A stretch of 24,030 nt of DNA from a virus. The number at the start of each line of letters is the position of its first letter. Position 1 is the stretch's first letter. Shown here one piece after another: positions 16,468-23,540 of the stretch. Under the pieces are notes generated by a model. That model searched no databases. It worked only from the letters and a program-made list of their open reading frames with translations, and had not been told where the DNA came from. A program made the translations under genes and the position numbers. The stretch is from positions 1-24,030 of IMG/VR virus record IMGVR_UViG_3300043435_000415; one strand, written 5' to 3'.

Positions 16468-18339
16468 ATGGGAGCATTATTAGAATCAGGATTAGTTGGT
16501 AACATCGGGTTAAAACACCTTAAAGTTATCAAAGAAGACACAATCAACAAATGGGATAAATTAGGATTCCTAGAAGGTCTTAAAGGACACATGAGAGAAA
16601 ACGTAGCTCAGTTATATGAGAACCAAGCGTCTTTCTTAATAAACGAAGCTACAGGTGAAGGTTCAAACGGTTCATTCGAAACGGTTGTATTCCCTATCGT
16701 AAGAAGAGTATTCTCTAAATTACTTGCGAATGAAATCGTATCAGTACAAGCTATGAACTTACCAATCGGTAAATTGTTCTTCTTCGTACCTAAAATTCAA
16801 GGTTACCAATCAGGTCAAGAAACTATCTTAGGAACTCAATTAGGTGGTGGTACTCACTACGGACCAATTGGTGCGGCTGATGGACAAACTGCGGCTGATG
16901 GTCAATCAGGAGCTGGTTACACAGGAGCAAACGCATTCAAGAAAAATCTTTATGATTTATTCTATGAAGGAAACGAAGGTCAATTAGACCCTCCAGGATT
17001 GTTTGACTACTCTAAAGGACAATGGTCGGCAGTTACTAAACCAACAACAGTTATGGTTTGGTCAAATGGTAGTTTAGTTGTTGCTGACGCAACTGCATTA
17101 GCTAACCAATTCAATGGAAAAAACATTAGAAAAGTAATCGTAGCATTATCAGGATTCACAACTGCTGGTACAGGTAAATTAATCGGACCAGACGGTAATG
17201 AAGTTGATACTGAAACTTTCTTATCTGATTTAAGAATCTACAGTGATTCTACAACTGCATGGACTTCAACAACATCACCTTGTAGTGTTGTAAGTGGGTC
17301 TACCGGAATAAACTCATTATTGTTTAGAGTTGTTACTCAACAATATGGTGAAGGTATCGTTTCAGGATTAAACGGAAGAGGAACTACATCATTTGCAACT
17401 ACAGGTAATAACGGTACTTACAATGATACTTGTTCTCCTGCAGGAATCATCTACTTAGAAGTTGATTTATCTTGTCCAACTTGTCCTTCTTGTGGTGACA
17501 CATTAGACGGTTATACAGGAACAACTATCGGAGTATTACCATCAACTGGGTTTACTGCTGTTTACAGACGTTACGCTGATATGGAATTTGAAGATAAAAT
17601 CGGTGAGGTTTCTTTCGAATTAGATTCAGTTACTGTATCTGTTACAGAAAGAAAATTAAGAGCACAATGGTCTCCTGAGTTAGCTCAAGACGTTGCAGCT
17701 TTCCACAACATCGATGCTGAGGCTGAATTAACAGCTTTATTATCTGAACAAGTTGCGGCTGAAATCGACCGTGAAATCTTAAGAGATTTACGTAAAGGTG
17801 CGGCATGGAACTTACGTTGGGATTACAATGGTTGGAGAAGAATCTCTTCAACAACAAACTATACACAAAAAGATTGGAACCAAACTTTGATTACTGCAAT
17901 TAACCAATTGTCAGCACAAATCCACAAATCTACTTTAAGAGGTGGAGCTAACTGGATTGTAGTATCTTCTGAGGTTTCAGCGATTATGGATGACTTAGAA
18001 TACTTCCACGTATCTAATGCTTCACCTGAACAAGACCAATATAATATGGGTATTGAAAGAGTTGGAACATTAGCAGGACGTTACCAAGTATATCGTGACC
18101 CTTACTTCCCAGCTAACCAAGTGTTAATTGGACACAAAGGAACATCGTTACTTGATACAGGATACATCTACGCTCCGTATGTACCATTACAATTAACACC
18201 TACAATGTACAACCCATTCAACTTTACACCGATTAAAGGTATAATGACTCGTTACGCGAAAAAGATGGTGAATAATAGATTTTACGGCAGAATTACTGTA
18301 GATGGTGTTAGAACATTCGATTTAAGAGAATTGAGATAA
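16468..18339 (+). CDS. Major capsid protein, T4 gp23-like
   Basis: The 623-aa protein matches the T4-type capsid family (HK97 fold). Landmarks are SFETVVFPIVRRVFSKL and LANEIVSVQAMNLPIGK (about residues 69-102), EVSFELDSVTVSVTERKLRA (about 380-400), and the C-terminal region with IDREILRDLRKGAAWN, the YQVYRDPYFP segment and YAPYVPLQLTPT. Ile58-Asn59-Glu60 before Ala61 fits the (I/L)xE prohead-protease site; T4 gp23 is cut after Glu65. The protein is about 100 residues longer than T4 gp23 and carries an inserted stretch (about 245-360) that holds all five cysteines seen (C272, C322, C336, C339, C342). The gene is followed by a strong terminator. The leader is A-rich without an SD. Confidence 0.94.
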   Translation: MGALLESGLVGNIGLKHLKVIKEDTINKWDKLGFLEGLKGHMRENVAQLYENQASFLINEATGEGSNGSFETVVFPIVRRVFSKLLANEIVSVQAMNLPIGKLFFFVPKIQGYQSGQETILGTQLGGGTHYGPIGAADGQTAADGQSGAGYTGANAFKKNLYDLFYEGNEGQLDPPGLFDYSKGQWSAVTKPTTVMVWSNGSLVVADATALANQFNGKNIRKVIVALSGFTTAGTGKLIGPDGNEVDTETFLSDLRIYSDSTTAWTSTTSPCSVVSGSTGINSLLFRVVTQQYGEGIVSGLNGRGTTSFATTGNNGTYNDTCSPAGIIYLEVDLSCPTCPSCGDTLDGYTGTTIGVLPSTGFTAVYRRYADMEFEDKIGEVSFELDSVTVSVTERKLRAQWSPELAQDVAAFHNIDAEAELTALLSEQVAAEIDREILRDLRKGAAWNLRWDYNGWRRISSTTNYTQKDWNQTLITAINQLSAQIHKSTLRGGANWIVVSSEVSAIMDDLEYFHVSNASPEQDQYNMGIERVGTLAGRYQVYRDPYFPANQVLIGHKGTSLLDTGYIYAPYVPLQLTPTMYNPFNFTPIKGIMTRYAKKMVNNRFYGRITVDGVRTFDLRELR

Positions 18340-18361
18340 TCAAAATCTTAAAATATTTAAC

Positions 18362-18389
18362 AAAAAGGGACAATATGTCCCTTTTTTTT
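18362..18389 (+). terminator. Rho-independent terminator after the capsid gene
   Basis: A perfect 11-bp stem (18362-18372 with 18376-18386, core AAGGGACA/TGTCCCTT), loop ATA and a T run lie 22 nt after the capsid stop. Confidence 0.88.
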
Positions 18390-18392
18390 ATG

Positions 18393-18400
18393 TATATTTG
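18393..18400 (+). promoter_or_regulatory. Bacteroidota-type -7 box (TATATTTG) before HNH gene
   Basis: TATATTTG fits the TAnnTTTG -7 box of Bacteroidota housekeeping promoters, directly after the capsid terminator. No clear TTG -33 element is seen. A TATTTATA also lies at 18423-18430, 12 nt before the ATG, so two kinds of promoter may feed this gene. Confidence 0.35.
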
Positions 18401-18434
18401 TAAACAATCAAGTTTATGGTTGTATTTATAATAT

Positions 18435-19115
18435 ATGAAGAAAATACTATTAGAAAAATCAGTTGTTGATGAAATTTTGAGATTATATAATGATGAGATG
18501 TTAGGCTCTCCATCTATATCTGAAAAATTAAATATTAACAAACAAGTTGTGTTACGAACATTAAAAGAAAATGGTGCTATTGTCGGTATCTCCGGTAGAA
18601 AATATAAGGGTGGGAAATCTGAATCAGATAAACGACATTATCTTAAAAATAGAGAAAAACGATTACAATATTTTTCTGATTGGCAAAAAGATAATAGAGA
18701 CCGTCTAAATGATTACCATCAAAAATGGAGAGAAAAAAATATTGATAAACATAGAGAATATAAACGTAAGTATGAAAAACATCGTAAAGATACTGACCCC
18801 CTCTATAAACTAATCACCAATTTCAGAACTGCAATATGGACAGTATTAAAAGAAAGTAATGTAGACAAATATGGACATTACTTTGATGTTCTACAATATA
18901 GTCCGGAGGAATTGATTAATCATTTAGAAAAACAATTTAAGGATGATATGACGTGGGATAACTATGGAATTTGGCACGTGGACCATAAACTACCAATTAC
19001 ATCTTTTGATATACAAGAGATGGGTGACGAGGAATTTATGAGATGTTGGTGTTTGGATAACCTTCAACCAATGTGGGGTGAGGAGAATATTCGTAAATCA
19101 AATAAAGTTTTTTAA
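18435..19115 (+). CDS. HNH endonuclease with N-terminal helix-turn-helix
   Basis: The 226-aa protein begins with a helix-turn-helix-like part (about residues 8-48, with SISEKLNINKQVVLRTLKENG). A Lys/Arg/Tyr-rich helical linker follows (about 65-120). The C-terminal HNH nuclease has DDMTWDNYGIWHVDHKLP (171-187, with H181, D183 and H184), the DNLQPMW segment (Asn209) and Asn223 near the end. This arrangement is typical of free-standing phage homing endonucleases that cut related genomes lacking the gene. It sits just after the capsid terminator as an insertion between transcription units, and the capsid gene itself is intact. The basic composition differs from its neighbours. Confidence 0.88.
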   Translation: MKKILLEKSVVDEILRLYNDEMLGSPSISEKLNINKQVVLRTLKENGAIVGISGRKYKGGKSESDKRHYLKNREKRLQYFSDWQKDNRDRLNDYHQKWREKNIDKHREYKRKYEKHRKDTDPLYKLITNFRTAIWTVLKESNVDKYGHYFDVLQYSPEELINHLEKQFKDDMTWDNYGIWHVDHKLPITSFDIQEMGDEEFMRCWCLDNLQPMWGEENIRKSNKVF

Positions 19116-19124
19116 ATACTGAGG

Positions 19125-19132
19125 TATTTATA
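19125..19132 (+). promoter_or_regulatory. TATTTATA motif upstream of OmpA-like gene
   Basis: GAGGTATTTATA starts 9 nt after the HNH stop, and the octamer is 21 nt before the ATG at 19146, the same spacing as at 12290. Confidence 0.5.
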
Positions 19133-19145
19133 TAAAAAGAAAAAT

Positions 19146-20288
19146 ATGAACAATTTATTTGAGATATCGAGTGAGGAAAGAAGTAGAATATTAAATCTTC
19201 ACGAGAGTGCAACAAAACGACAATATTTAACGTTAGAACAGGTTGTTCAACCCCAATATCATTCGACAACTACATCAAAATCGACTAACACTACTTTTCC
19301 GGTTCAAAATGTTGGTGATAAATTTGCTTATGGTCAGGTTGATTCTCCAAATGTTAAGTCAAAAATAATTTCATTAAAACCTCAAATTGATAAATTTATC
19401 AAGGATGATGGTGGTAAAAATTTTGTTATAACTATTACTGCAGGGGAATCTAATGTTACGAATCCAAAAGGATTTGAAGAAAAGGGTAGTTTAGCATTGG
19501 CGAGAGCTAATTCTGTGAAAGGGTATTTTGAAGAAGTATTTCAAGATTTAATTAAAAATGGTGTTTTAACTATTAAAGTTCCTACAGATGTTAGTCAAGT
19601 ATCTTTAGGTAAAACACCATATGATAAGACTAAAGGTGATAATAAAAATCCTGATAAGATTAAATTATATAGTGGTGAGCAATTTGTAAACTTTACTATC
19701 ACAGGTAGTGGTTCAAAGTGTAATTTTGTTTTAGATGTTGAAGCTGGTCAAGGGGACCCTAATTTAGATTATGTAACAACTGATGAGATTTTAGAAGGTA
19801 AAGGGGAAGTTACATTTACTCCGGGACAGATTCCGGATAGATTGGTTATTATGGATAGTCAGGGTAAAATAGAAACGGACACAGGGTATATTACGGGTGA
19901 CGTTAGTAAATACCCGGATTGGAAATATACTCCACTATATGTTTATCTTTTAACTTTGGTAAGTCAAACTAACCCGGTTGCGGTTTCAGGTAGTGAAATA
20001 TTAACGATAACAGTTACAGATTATGCTGATTTGGTTAAACAATTATTGAATGACCCCAATTCACGTAGTTATCAAAAAATGGGTAGTGAGATAGAACCGG
20101 GGTTAAAAGCTATGGCGGGTATGATTAAAAAAGGGCGAACAGAGTTTGTTATTTATAAATTATCGAATGCGGGAACCACAGTTCAATTTGATTCACCAAA
20201 TAATGATAAAAAAATCAAAGTATATTCACCTATTGGAACCGGAACAATTAAAACAGGTTACGGGTTAGTAGGTCGTTGTATTAATTAA
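19146..20288 (+). CDS. OmpA-like domain protein with possible head-targeting leader
   Basis: The 380-aa protein starts with a short charged helix ending in Leu18-His19-Glu20 before Ser21, which fits an (L/I)xE prohead-protease site. A Ser/Thr-rich spacer follows. Residues about 72-175 resemble the OmpA C-terminal (peptidoglycan-binding) fold: a strand VITITAG followed by a loop, then ALARANSVKGYFEE, like the OmpA pattern N..LS..RA..V..YL. The rest (about 190-380) is strand-rich and not recognised. OmpA-like domains usually bind cell-wall diaminopimelate, so a role in wall contact at entry is possible. The gene stop overlaps the end of a convergent minus-strand gene by 8 bp. The OmpA likeness is moderate and judged by eye. 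Confidence 0.7.
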   Translation: MNNLFEISSEERSRILNLHESATKRQYLTLEQVVQPQYHSTTTSKSTNTTFPVQNVGDKFAYGQVDSPNVKSKIISLKPQIDKFIKDDGGKNFVITITAGESNVTNPKGFEEKGSLALARANSVKGYFEEVFQDLIKNGVLTIKVPTDVSQVSLGKTPYDKTKGDNKNPDKIKLYSGEQFVNFTITGSGSKCNFVLDVEAGQGDPNLDYVTTDEILEGKGEVTFTPGQIPDRLVIMDSQGKIETDTGYITGDVSKYPDWKYTPLYVYLLTLVSQTNPVAVSGSEILTITVTDYADLVKQLLNDPNSRSYQKMGSEIEPGLKAMAGMIKKGRTEFVIYKLSNAGTTVQFDSPNNDKKIKVYSPIGTGTIKTGYGLVGRCIN

Positions 20289-20529
20289 TTCGTTTTGAAC
20301 TAATTAACTCATAAGTTAATTTATTATCTTTTGCGTAGGCAATATAGGTTTTGATAGTATCGTTTTTAGTAATTTTCATTATAGAAAAAACTTTTTTGTT
20401 ATAAACTTTAGATAACGAATCCATCAAGACGTTGGCATCTTTGTCAATGTCTTTTGTTTTTGGTTTAACTTGAGCCACAGAGGTTAATGTTCCGATAAGT
20501 AATAACGATAATAAGAATAACTTTTTCAT
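20281..20529 (-). CDS. Small secreted protein with signal peptide
   Basis: The 82-aa protein has a clear signal peptide: Lys2-Lys3, a Leu-rich hydrophobic core to about residue 14, and a Ser-Val-Ala site before Gln20 suited to signal peptidase I. The mature ~60 residues are Lys/Asp-rich (VKPKTKDIDKDANVLMDSL) with a possible small alpha/beta fold. No family is recognised. It lies on the strand opposite to its plus-strand neighbours, with a Bacteroidota-type promoter (-7 TATATTTG, -33 TTTG) of its own. This fits a cargo (moron) gene acting in the host periplasm or envelope, for example in superinfection exclusion, but that is speculation. Confidence 0.8.
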   Translation of the reverse strand: MKKLFLLSLLLIGTLTSVAQVKPKTKDIDKDANVLMDSLSKVYNKKVFSIMKITKNDTIKTYIAYAKDNKLTYELISSKRIN

Positions 20530-20549
20530 AGTGTTTGTGTTTTGTTTGA

Positions 20550-20580
20550 CAAATATAAATATAATATTTTAACTGCCAAA
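20550..20580 (-). promoter_or_regulatory. Bacteroidota-type promoter for the small secreted protein
   Basis: On the minus strand, TTTG (20580-20577) is followed by 19 nt and then TATATTTG (20557-20550), matching the -33 TTTG and -7 TAnnTTTG consensus with a fitting spacer. The ATG is about 20 nt downstream. It differs from the TATTTATA elements of the head genes. Confidence 0.65.
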
Positions 20581-20592
20581 ATTTTTATATAA

Positions 20593-20618
20593 AAAAAGAC
20601 GTTATTCTACGTCTTTTT
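20593..20618. terminator. Bidirectional terminator overlapping the 74-aa gene stop
   Basis: The stem AAAAAGACGT/ACGTCTTTTT (20593-20602 with 20609-20618) with a 6-nt loop has a T run on the plus side and an A run that reads as T on the minus strand. On the minus strand it ends the 74-aa gene, whose stop codon lies in the loop and stem. Confidence 0.75.
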
Positions 20619-20826
20619 CTTTTTTGGCGGTTACTCTAATTGCTTTTGATAATACTTCACATTCTCCTAATGAGAATATTCCGGATTGATATGCGTATTT
20701 AACGGCTTGGGTTAGATAGTATATTCCGTGTTCTTTATCCATAGTTTCAAGTATGGCATCTAAGTGTTCTTCAGATTGGATTGGTATTGATTCAAATAGC
20801 TTTCCGAATAATTGAGGTTCTTCCAT
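20602..20826 (-). CDS. Small acidic protein of unknown function (74 aa)
   Basis: The frame is open much further upstream, but the start at 20826 is preferred: a longer reading would run through the divergent metallopeptidase gene. The protein is helical and acidic (SEEHLDAILETMDKEHG, then ALK-like AVKYAYQSGIFSLGECEVL) with a Lys-rich end. I do not recognise a family. It is divergent from the metallopeptidase gene with a 30-bp gap between start codons. A TATAAATA lies on its strand 18 nt before the ATG. Confidence 0.65.
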   Translation of the reverse strand: MEEPQLFGKLFESIPIQSEEHLDAILETMDKEHGIYYLTQAVKYAYQSGIFSLGECEVLSKAIRVTAKKEKDVE

Positions 20827-20843
20827 TTTTTTAATTTGTTTGA

Positions 20844-20851
20844 TATTTATA
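20844..20851. promoter_or_regulatory. TATTTATA/TATAAATA motif in divergent gap
   Basis: It lies in the 30-bp gap between the divergent 74-aa and metallopeptidase genes. It reads TATTTATA toward the metallopeptidase (13 nt before its ATG) and TATAAATA toward the other gene (18 nt before its ATG), so it could serve either or both. Confidence 0.45.
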
Positions 20852-20856
20852 AGTAT

Positions 20857-22086
20857 ATGAACAAAAATAACAAAATACAGATTAAAGAGGCTACCGGAGA
20901 GAGTGGAACTAGAGGTTCGTTTATAGCACCTCTTCAAGTGGGTATTAGAAAATTCAAAAAATCTCAAATGGGTCCGTTTACGACATCGGTATCTAAGTAT
21001 GATAATCCTGAATTGGAATTTGATAGTTATGATGGTTCGATGGATGAAACAAAGAAACAGATTAAGAAGATAGAGGGGAAGGCAAGAAAGGTAACTAATT
21101 ATATGACGAAACACCCTGATTCGACCAATAGTGATGAAGAGGGTAACAACATTAATCAAACACCCGGTAAGAAAAATTTAAAAGTTGTTCCAATTAAAGA
21201 AAATACGTTGGCTAGTAATGCCGGTGAATACAATGGTCCAATTGAGTTAGGATTAAAAAAATGGAGAAAGACTGAATTATTTCCTTTTAGTATTGATGTT
21301 GATAATCACCATAATAAAAAAGCTAAAGGTAAACATATAAAAAATAATGTTGAACGTGTTATTGGTATGTGGGAGAAAGGTGTTGACGGAAGTTATGATA
21401 TAGACACACACGACGTTCATACGGTTAAAGAATGGGTTGAGATAACCGAAGGCACCATATTGGGAGATATTGTCCCAAATGGACTAAAAATGTCCTCTAA
21501 TTACGACAGAGTTATTGATAAGTTTAGAAAGGATATTCCTGAGGATAAAATGAAGGAATATGATTTGATTTCTGAGAAGATAAAAGATTTTGTTCAAGAT
21601 AGGGGATATGTTATAAAAGTATTGAATTCTTGTAACACCGGATTTAAAGGGGTTAGAACAAATAAGGCAATTATTTTATGTTCACCTGAAATGTTTCCAA
21701 ATTTTGCATCATTTGTTTATATTTTATTCCACGAATTAAGGCACGAACAACAGATGAGTGAATTTGATTTGAAGGATTCCTATATGGGGGATATTGAGGA
21801 TTTTGAGGAATTTTATAAAATCTATTGGGATATGGAAATGGATGCCGATAATTACGGTAAGGATTGGGTTAAAAAAATTGGTGATGTGTTAAAATTGCCT
21901 GAGGATGTTTATTATCTAGATAATATGATTAAAAATTATCCATCAATGTCAAATATGGTTAGACAAATGACATCACACCTACACAGAGAAATACAAACCT
22001 TAAAGAGTCGAGGAATGACGTATACGGACATTAGTGACTTGGATATCGTTAAGAAACACTTACAGAGTCTTGAAGATATGTTTTAA
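20857..22086 (+). CDS. HExxH zinc metallopeptidase with duplicated N-terminal modules
   Basis: The ATG at 20857 is chosen over an upstream start at 20812, which would overlap the divergent gene and the promoter motif. The protein is 409 aa. The C-terminal third holds the zinc motif HELRH (H292, E293, H296) on a hydrophobic helix, and downstream EMDAD (E327-D331), the likely third ligand region, as in gluzincin-type peptidases. The N-terminal part has two related ~22-residue segments (24-45 and 127-148; pattern PLxxGIRKFKK...PF) each ~13 residues after an Ile-Lys-Glu (9-11 and 113-115). The sequence after the first, Ala-Thr-Gly-Glu, repeats the capsid protein's cleavage context. It could be carried in the head and act on host proteins or wall after entry; this is inferred. 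Confidence 0.82.
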   Translation: MNKNNKIQIKEATGESGTRGSFIAPLQVGIRKFKKSQMGPFTTSVSKYDNPELEFDSYDGSMDETKKQIKKIEGKARKVTNYMTKHPDSTNSDEEGNNINQTPGKKNLKVVPIKENTLASNAGEYNGPIELGLKKWRKTELFPFSIDVDNHHNKKAKGKHIKNNVERVIGMWEKGVDGSYDIDTHDVHTVKEWVEITEGTILGDIVPNGLKMSSNYDRVIDKFRKDIPEDKMKEYDLISEKIKDFVQDRGYVIKVLNSCNTGFKGVRTNKAIILCSPEMFPNFASFVYILFHELRHEQQMSEFDLKDSYMGDIEDFEEFYKIYWDMEMDADNYGKDWVKKIGDVLKLPEDVYYLDNMIKNYPSMSNMVRQMTSHLHREIQTLKSRGMTYTDISDLDIVKKHLQSLEDMF

Positions 22087-22091
22087 ATAAC

Positions 22092-22119
22092 AAACCCCTA
22101 CTCAACAGTGGGGGTTTTT
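22092..22119. terminator. Bidirectional terminator between convergent genes
   Basis: A stem of 11 pairs (AAACCCCTACT with AGTGGGGGTTT, one G-T pair), loop CAAC and a T run lie 5 nt after the metallopeptidase stop. The stop codon of the convergent minus gene (22098-22100) is inside the stem. Confidence 0.8.
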
Positions 22120-22541
22120 GATTTAATTAAGATTCTATTCTTTAATTTTGATAATGAATGTTCCACTTGGGATTTCATTTGTTCAATACGTTGCATTCTA
22201 TTTTGTTGCACTTTGTTATCATACATATTGGACATTTTCTTCCAATCTCTATCAGTAAGGGGGATATTACTATAATAACAAACGTGATTGATTATTGTAA
22301 TTTTTTTATCGTCTAAGATAATGAATACACCTAATTTTTTATTTTCTATAATTCTATGGTCAGATAGTGGAGCAATTTCATAAATGGAATTGGAATGTCG
22401 TAAGACATTACGGAAAATAAATTTACAATCATTGATATCCGCCAATCTTCCCGGGTCAACAACATCGTATAATATCTGTAACTCTAATAGTTTCTTTCTA
22501 ACAGCTCTACGTTTTAATTTTCGTTTTATGTATTTTATCAT
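22098..22541 (-). CDS. Unknown basic protein (147 aa)
   Basis: No family is recognised. The N-terminus is strongly basic (MIKYIKRKLKRRAVRKKLLEL), the middle holds a strand-rich part (KLGFIILDDKKITIINH-like region at about 68-86), and the C-terminus is a probable coiled coil rich in Gln/Arg/Lys. It has a Bacteroidota-type -7 box close upstream and ends at a shared terminator, so it is probably its own transcription unit, perhaps an early gene. No signal peptide or membrane segment is seen. Confidence 0.75.
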   Translation of the reverse strand: MIKYIKRKLKRRAVRKKLLELQILYDVVDPGRLADINDCKFIFRNVLRHSNSIYEIAPLSDHRIIENKKLGVFIILDDKKITIINHVCYYSNIPLTDRDWKKMSNMYDNKVQQNRMQRIEQMKSQVEHSLSKLKNRILIKSKTPTVE

Positions 22542-22561
22542 ATCTTTAGTGAATTATCGGA

Positions 22562-22569
22562 CAAAGATA
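22562..22569 (-). promoter_or_regulatory. Bacteroidota-type -7 box (TATCTTTG)
   Basis: TATCTTTG on the minus strand fits TAnnTTTG and lies 21 nt before the ATG at 22541. No -33 TTG is evident. Confidence 0.45.
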
Positions 22570-22603
22570 CGTAAAAATTTTATATATAAAAAAATAATTT
22601 GAT

Positions 22604-22634
22604 AAAAAAAAGGAGAAAATTAAATTCCTCCTTT
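22604..22634 (-). terminator. Terminator at the end of the 92-aa gene
   Basis: On the minus strand AAAGGAG (22634-22628) pairs with CTCCTTT (22615-22609), with an AT-rich partly pairable interior and a following T run. The gene's stop codon lies in the loop. Confidence 0.65.
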
Positions 22635-22898
22635 ATTTTTTGCTTTATCTAAGTAGTCATAAGCTCTATCTCCATACATTTCATATATTTTTTTGAAGAA
22701 TTGTGCGGGGTTTTTTCTTATGTATCTAAGAACATCATTTGGGATATACGAACCGTATTTGTCACCAAAGATTGATTTGACTTGTCTCTCTCTATCACTC
22801 GTTGGTCTATTAACATCGGATGAGTAATCTTGTTCAGACATTACTTTTTTAATAATGTTTGATAAATCTGATTCTGAAAGTTTAACTACCTTACCCAT
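22620..22898 (-). CDS. Small unknown protein with leader-like N-terminus (92 aa)
   Basis: The N-terminus is a short amphipathic, Lys-rich helix (GKVVKLSESDLSNIIKKVMSE, residues 2-22), followed by a polar spacer and a C-terminal part rich in Tyr, Lys and Asp. Leaders of the type KLxESDLxxIIKKV, ending in a Glu, recall short N-terminal tags I have seen on phage proteins. Here Met-Ser-Glu22 before Gln23 could be a prohead-protease site, though Met at the first position is not the T4 consensus. The gene starts 3 nt after the stop of the minus-strand gene upstream of it and is probably co-transcribed with it. The function of the rest is not known. Confidence 0.75.
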   Translation of the reverse strand: MGKVVKLSESDLSNIIKKVMSEQDYSSDVNRPTSDRERQVKSIFGDKYGSYIPNDVLRYIRKNPAQFFKKIYEMYGDRAYDYLDKAKNKGGI

Positions 22899-22901
22899 AA
22901 C

Positions 22902-23507
22902 TTACGAATTTAATCCATTCATTCCACCAAGTTCGATTGCATCTAGTAAGACAACTGCCTTACCATACGCGTTTGTCCAAGTTGGGTGGGGTGGGACAAC
23001 TGTTATAGTGTTACCACTACAATCAAGTACACACATAATTGTTTCTGTTCCTGCGGATATAGGTGGTGGTGATACACAATTTTCACAATCTAAAAAGGGA
23101 CCTGAATAGTAATAATAATTTGTTTCACCCGAATTAGTTAACCCATCAAAAGTTACGCAAAATGGTGTTCCTCTACCAAATTGTATTTCATAAGTACTAC
23201 CTGATGTGGGAGCACCAAAGTAACTACAAAATTCAGTTGGGTCTATATTAATCTCTTCTAATGTACCACATCGTATAAATTTAAAATTTAAATCCACTGT
23301 GGTCTCACTTAAACACTCACAACAATCTGTATATGATATCCCCAAGGTTACCCCTATAGTTGGAGGGTTAGACGTTTCTACCCCAACAGTAGCACAAAAT
23401 CCTATCTCGTCAATAGAATACCCTACTGTTTCTCCCACTGTTAACGTTATTGCAGAAACAATGTATTCCTCATTAGTTAAACAATCATTTATAATATAAT
23501 TTGCCAT
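22902..23507 (-). CDS. Cys-rich structural-type protein (201 aa)
   Basis: The protein is strand-rich, with about a dozen cysteines, including a YTDCCECL block (residues about 59-66) and ENCVSPPP near residue 150. Low charge and high Thr/Ser/Gly content match the Cys-rich domains in the 1040-aa tail protein (for example its EDCCYP block), so a tail or fibre part is likely, but no family is recognised. No signal peptide is present. A GATATTTATAAATA element lies 41 nt upstream, and the 92-aa gene follows closely. Confidence 0.75.
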   Translation of the reverse strand: MANYIINDCLTNEEYIVSAITLTVGETVGYSIDEIGFCATVGVETSNPPTIGVTLGISYTDCCECLSETTVDLNFKFIRCGTLEEINIDPTEFCSYFGAPTSGSTYEIQFGRGTPFCVTFDGLTNSGETNYYYYSGPFLDCENCVSPPPISAGTETIMCVLDCSGNTITVVPPHPTWTNAYGKAVVLLDAIELGGMNGLNS

Positions 23508-23540
23508 ATATTTTGTATTATTTTTTTTTTAGTTTTTATT

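Noticed and set aside
20812-20856. Upstream start for the metallopeptidase
   Set aside because: It would overlap the divergent 74-aa gene and the TATTTATA element; the added residues look like translated AT-rich non-coding DNA.
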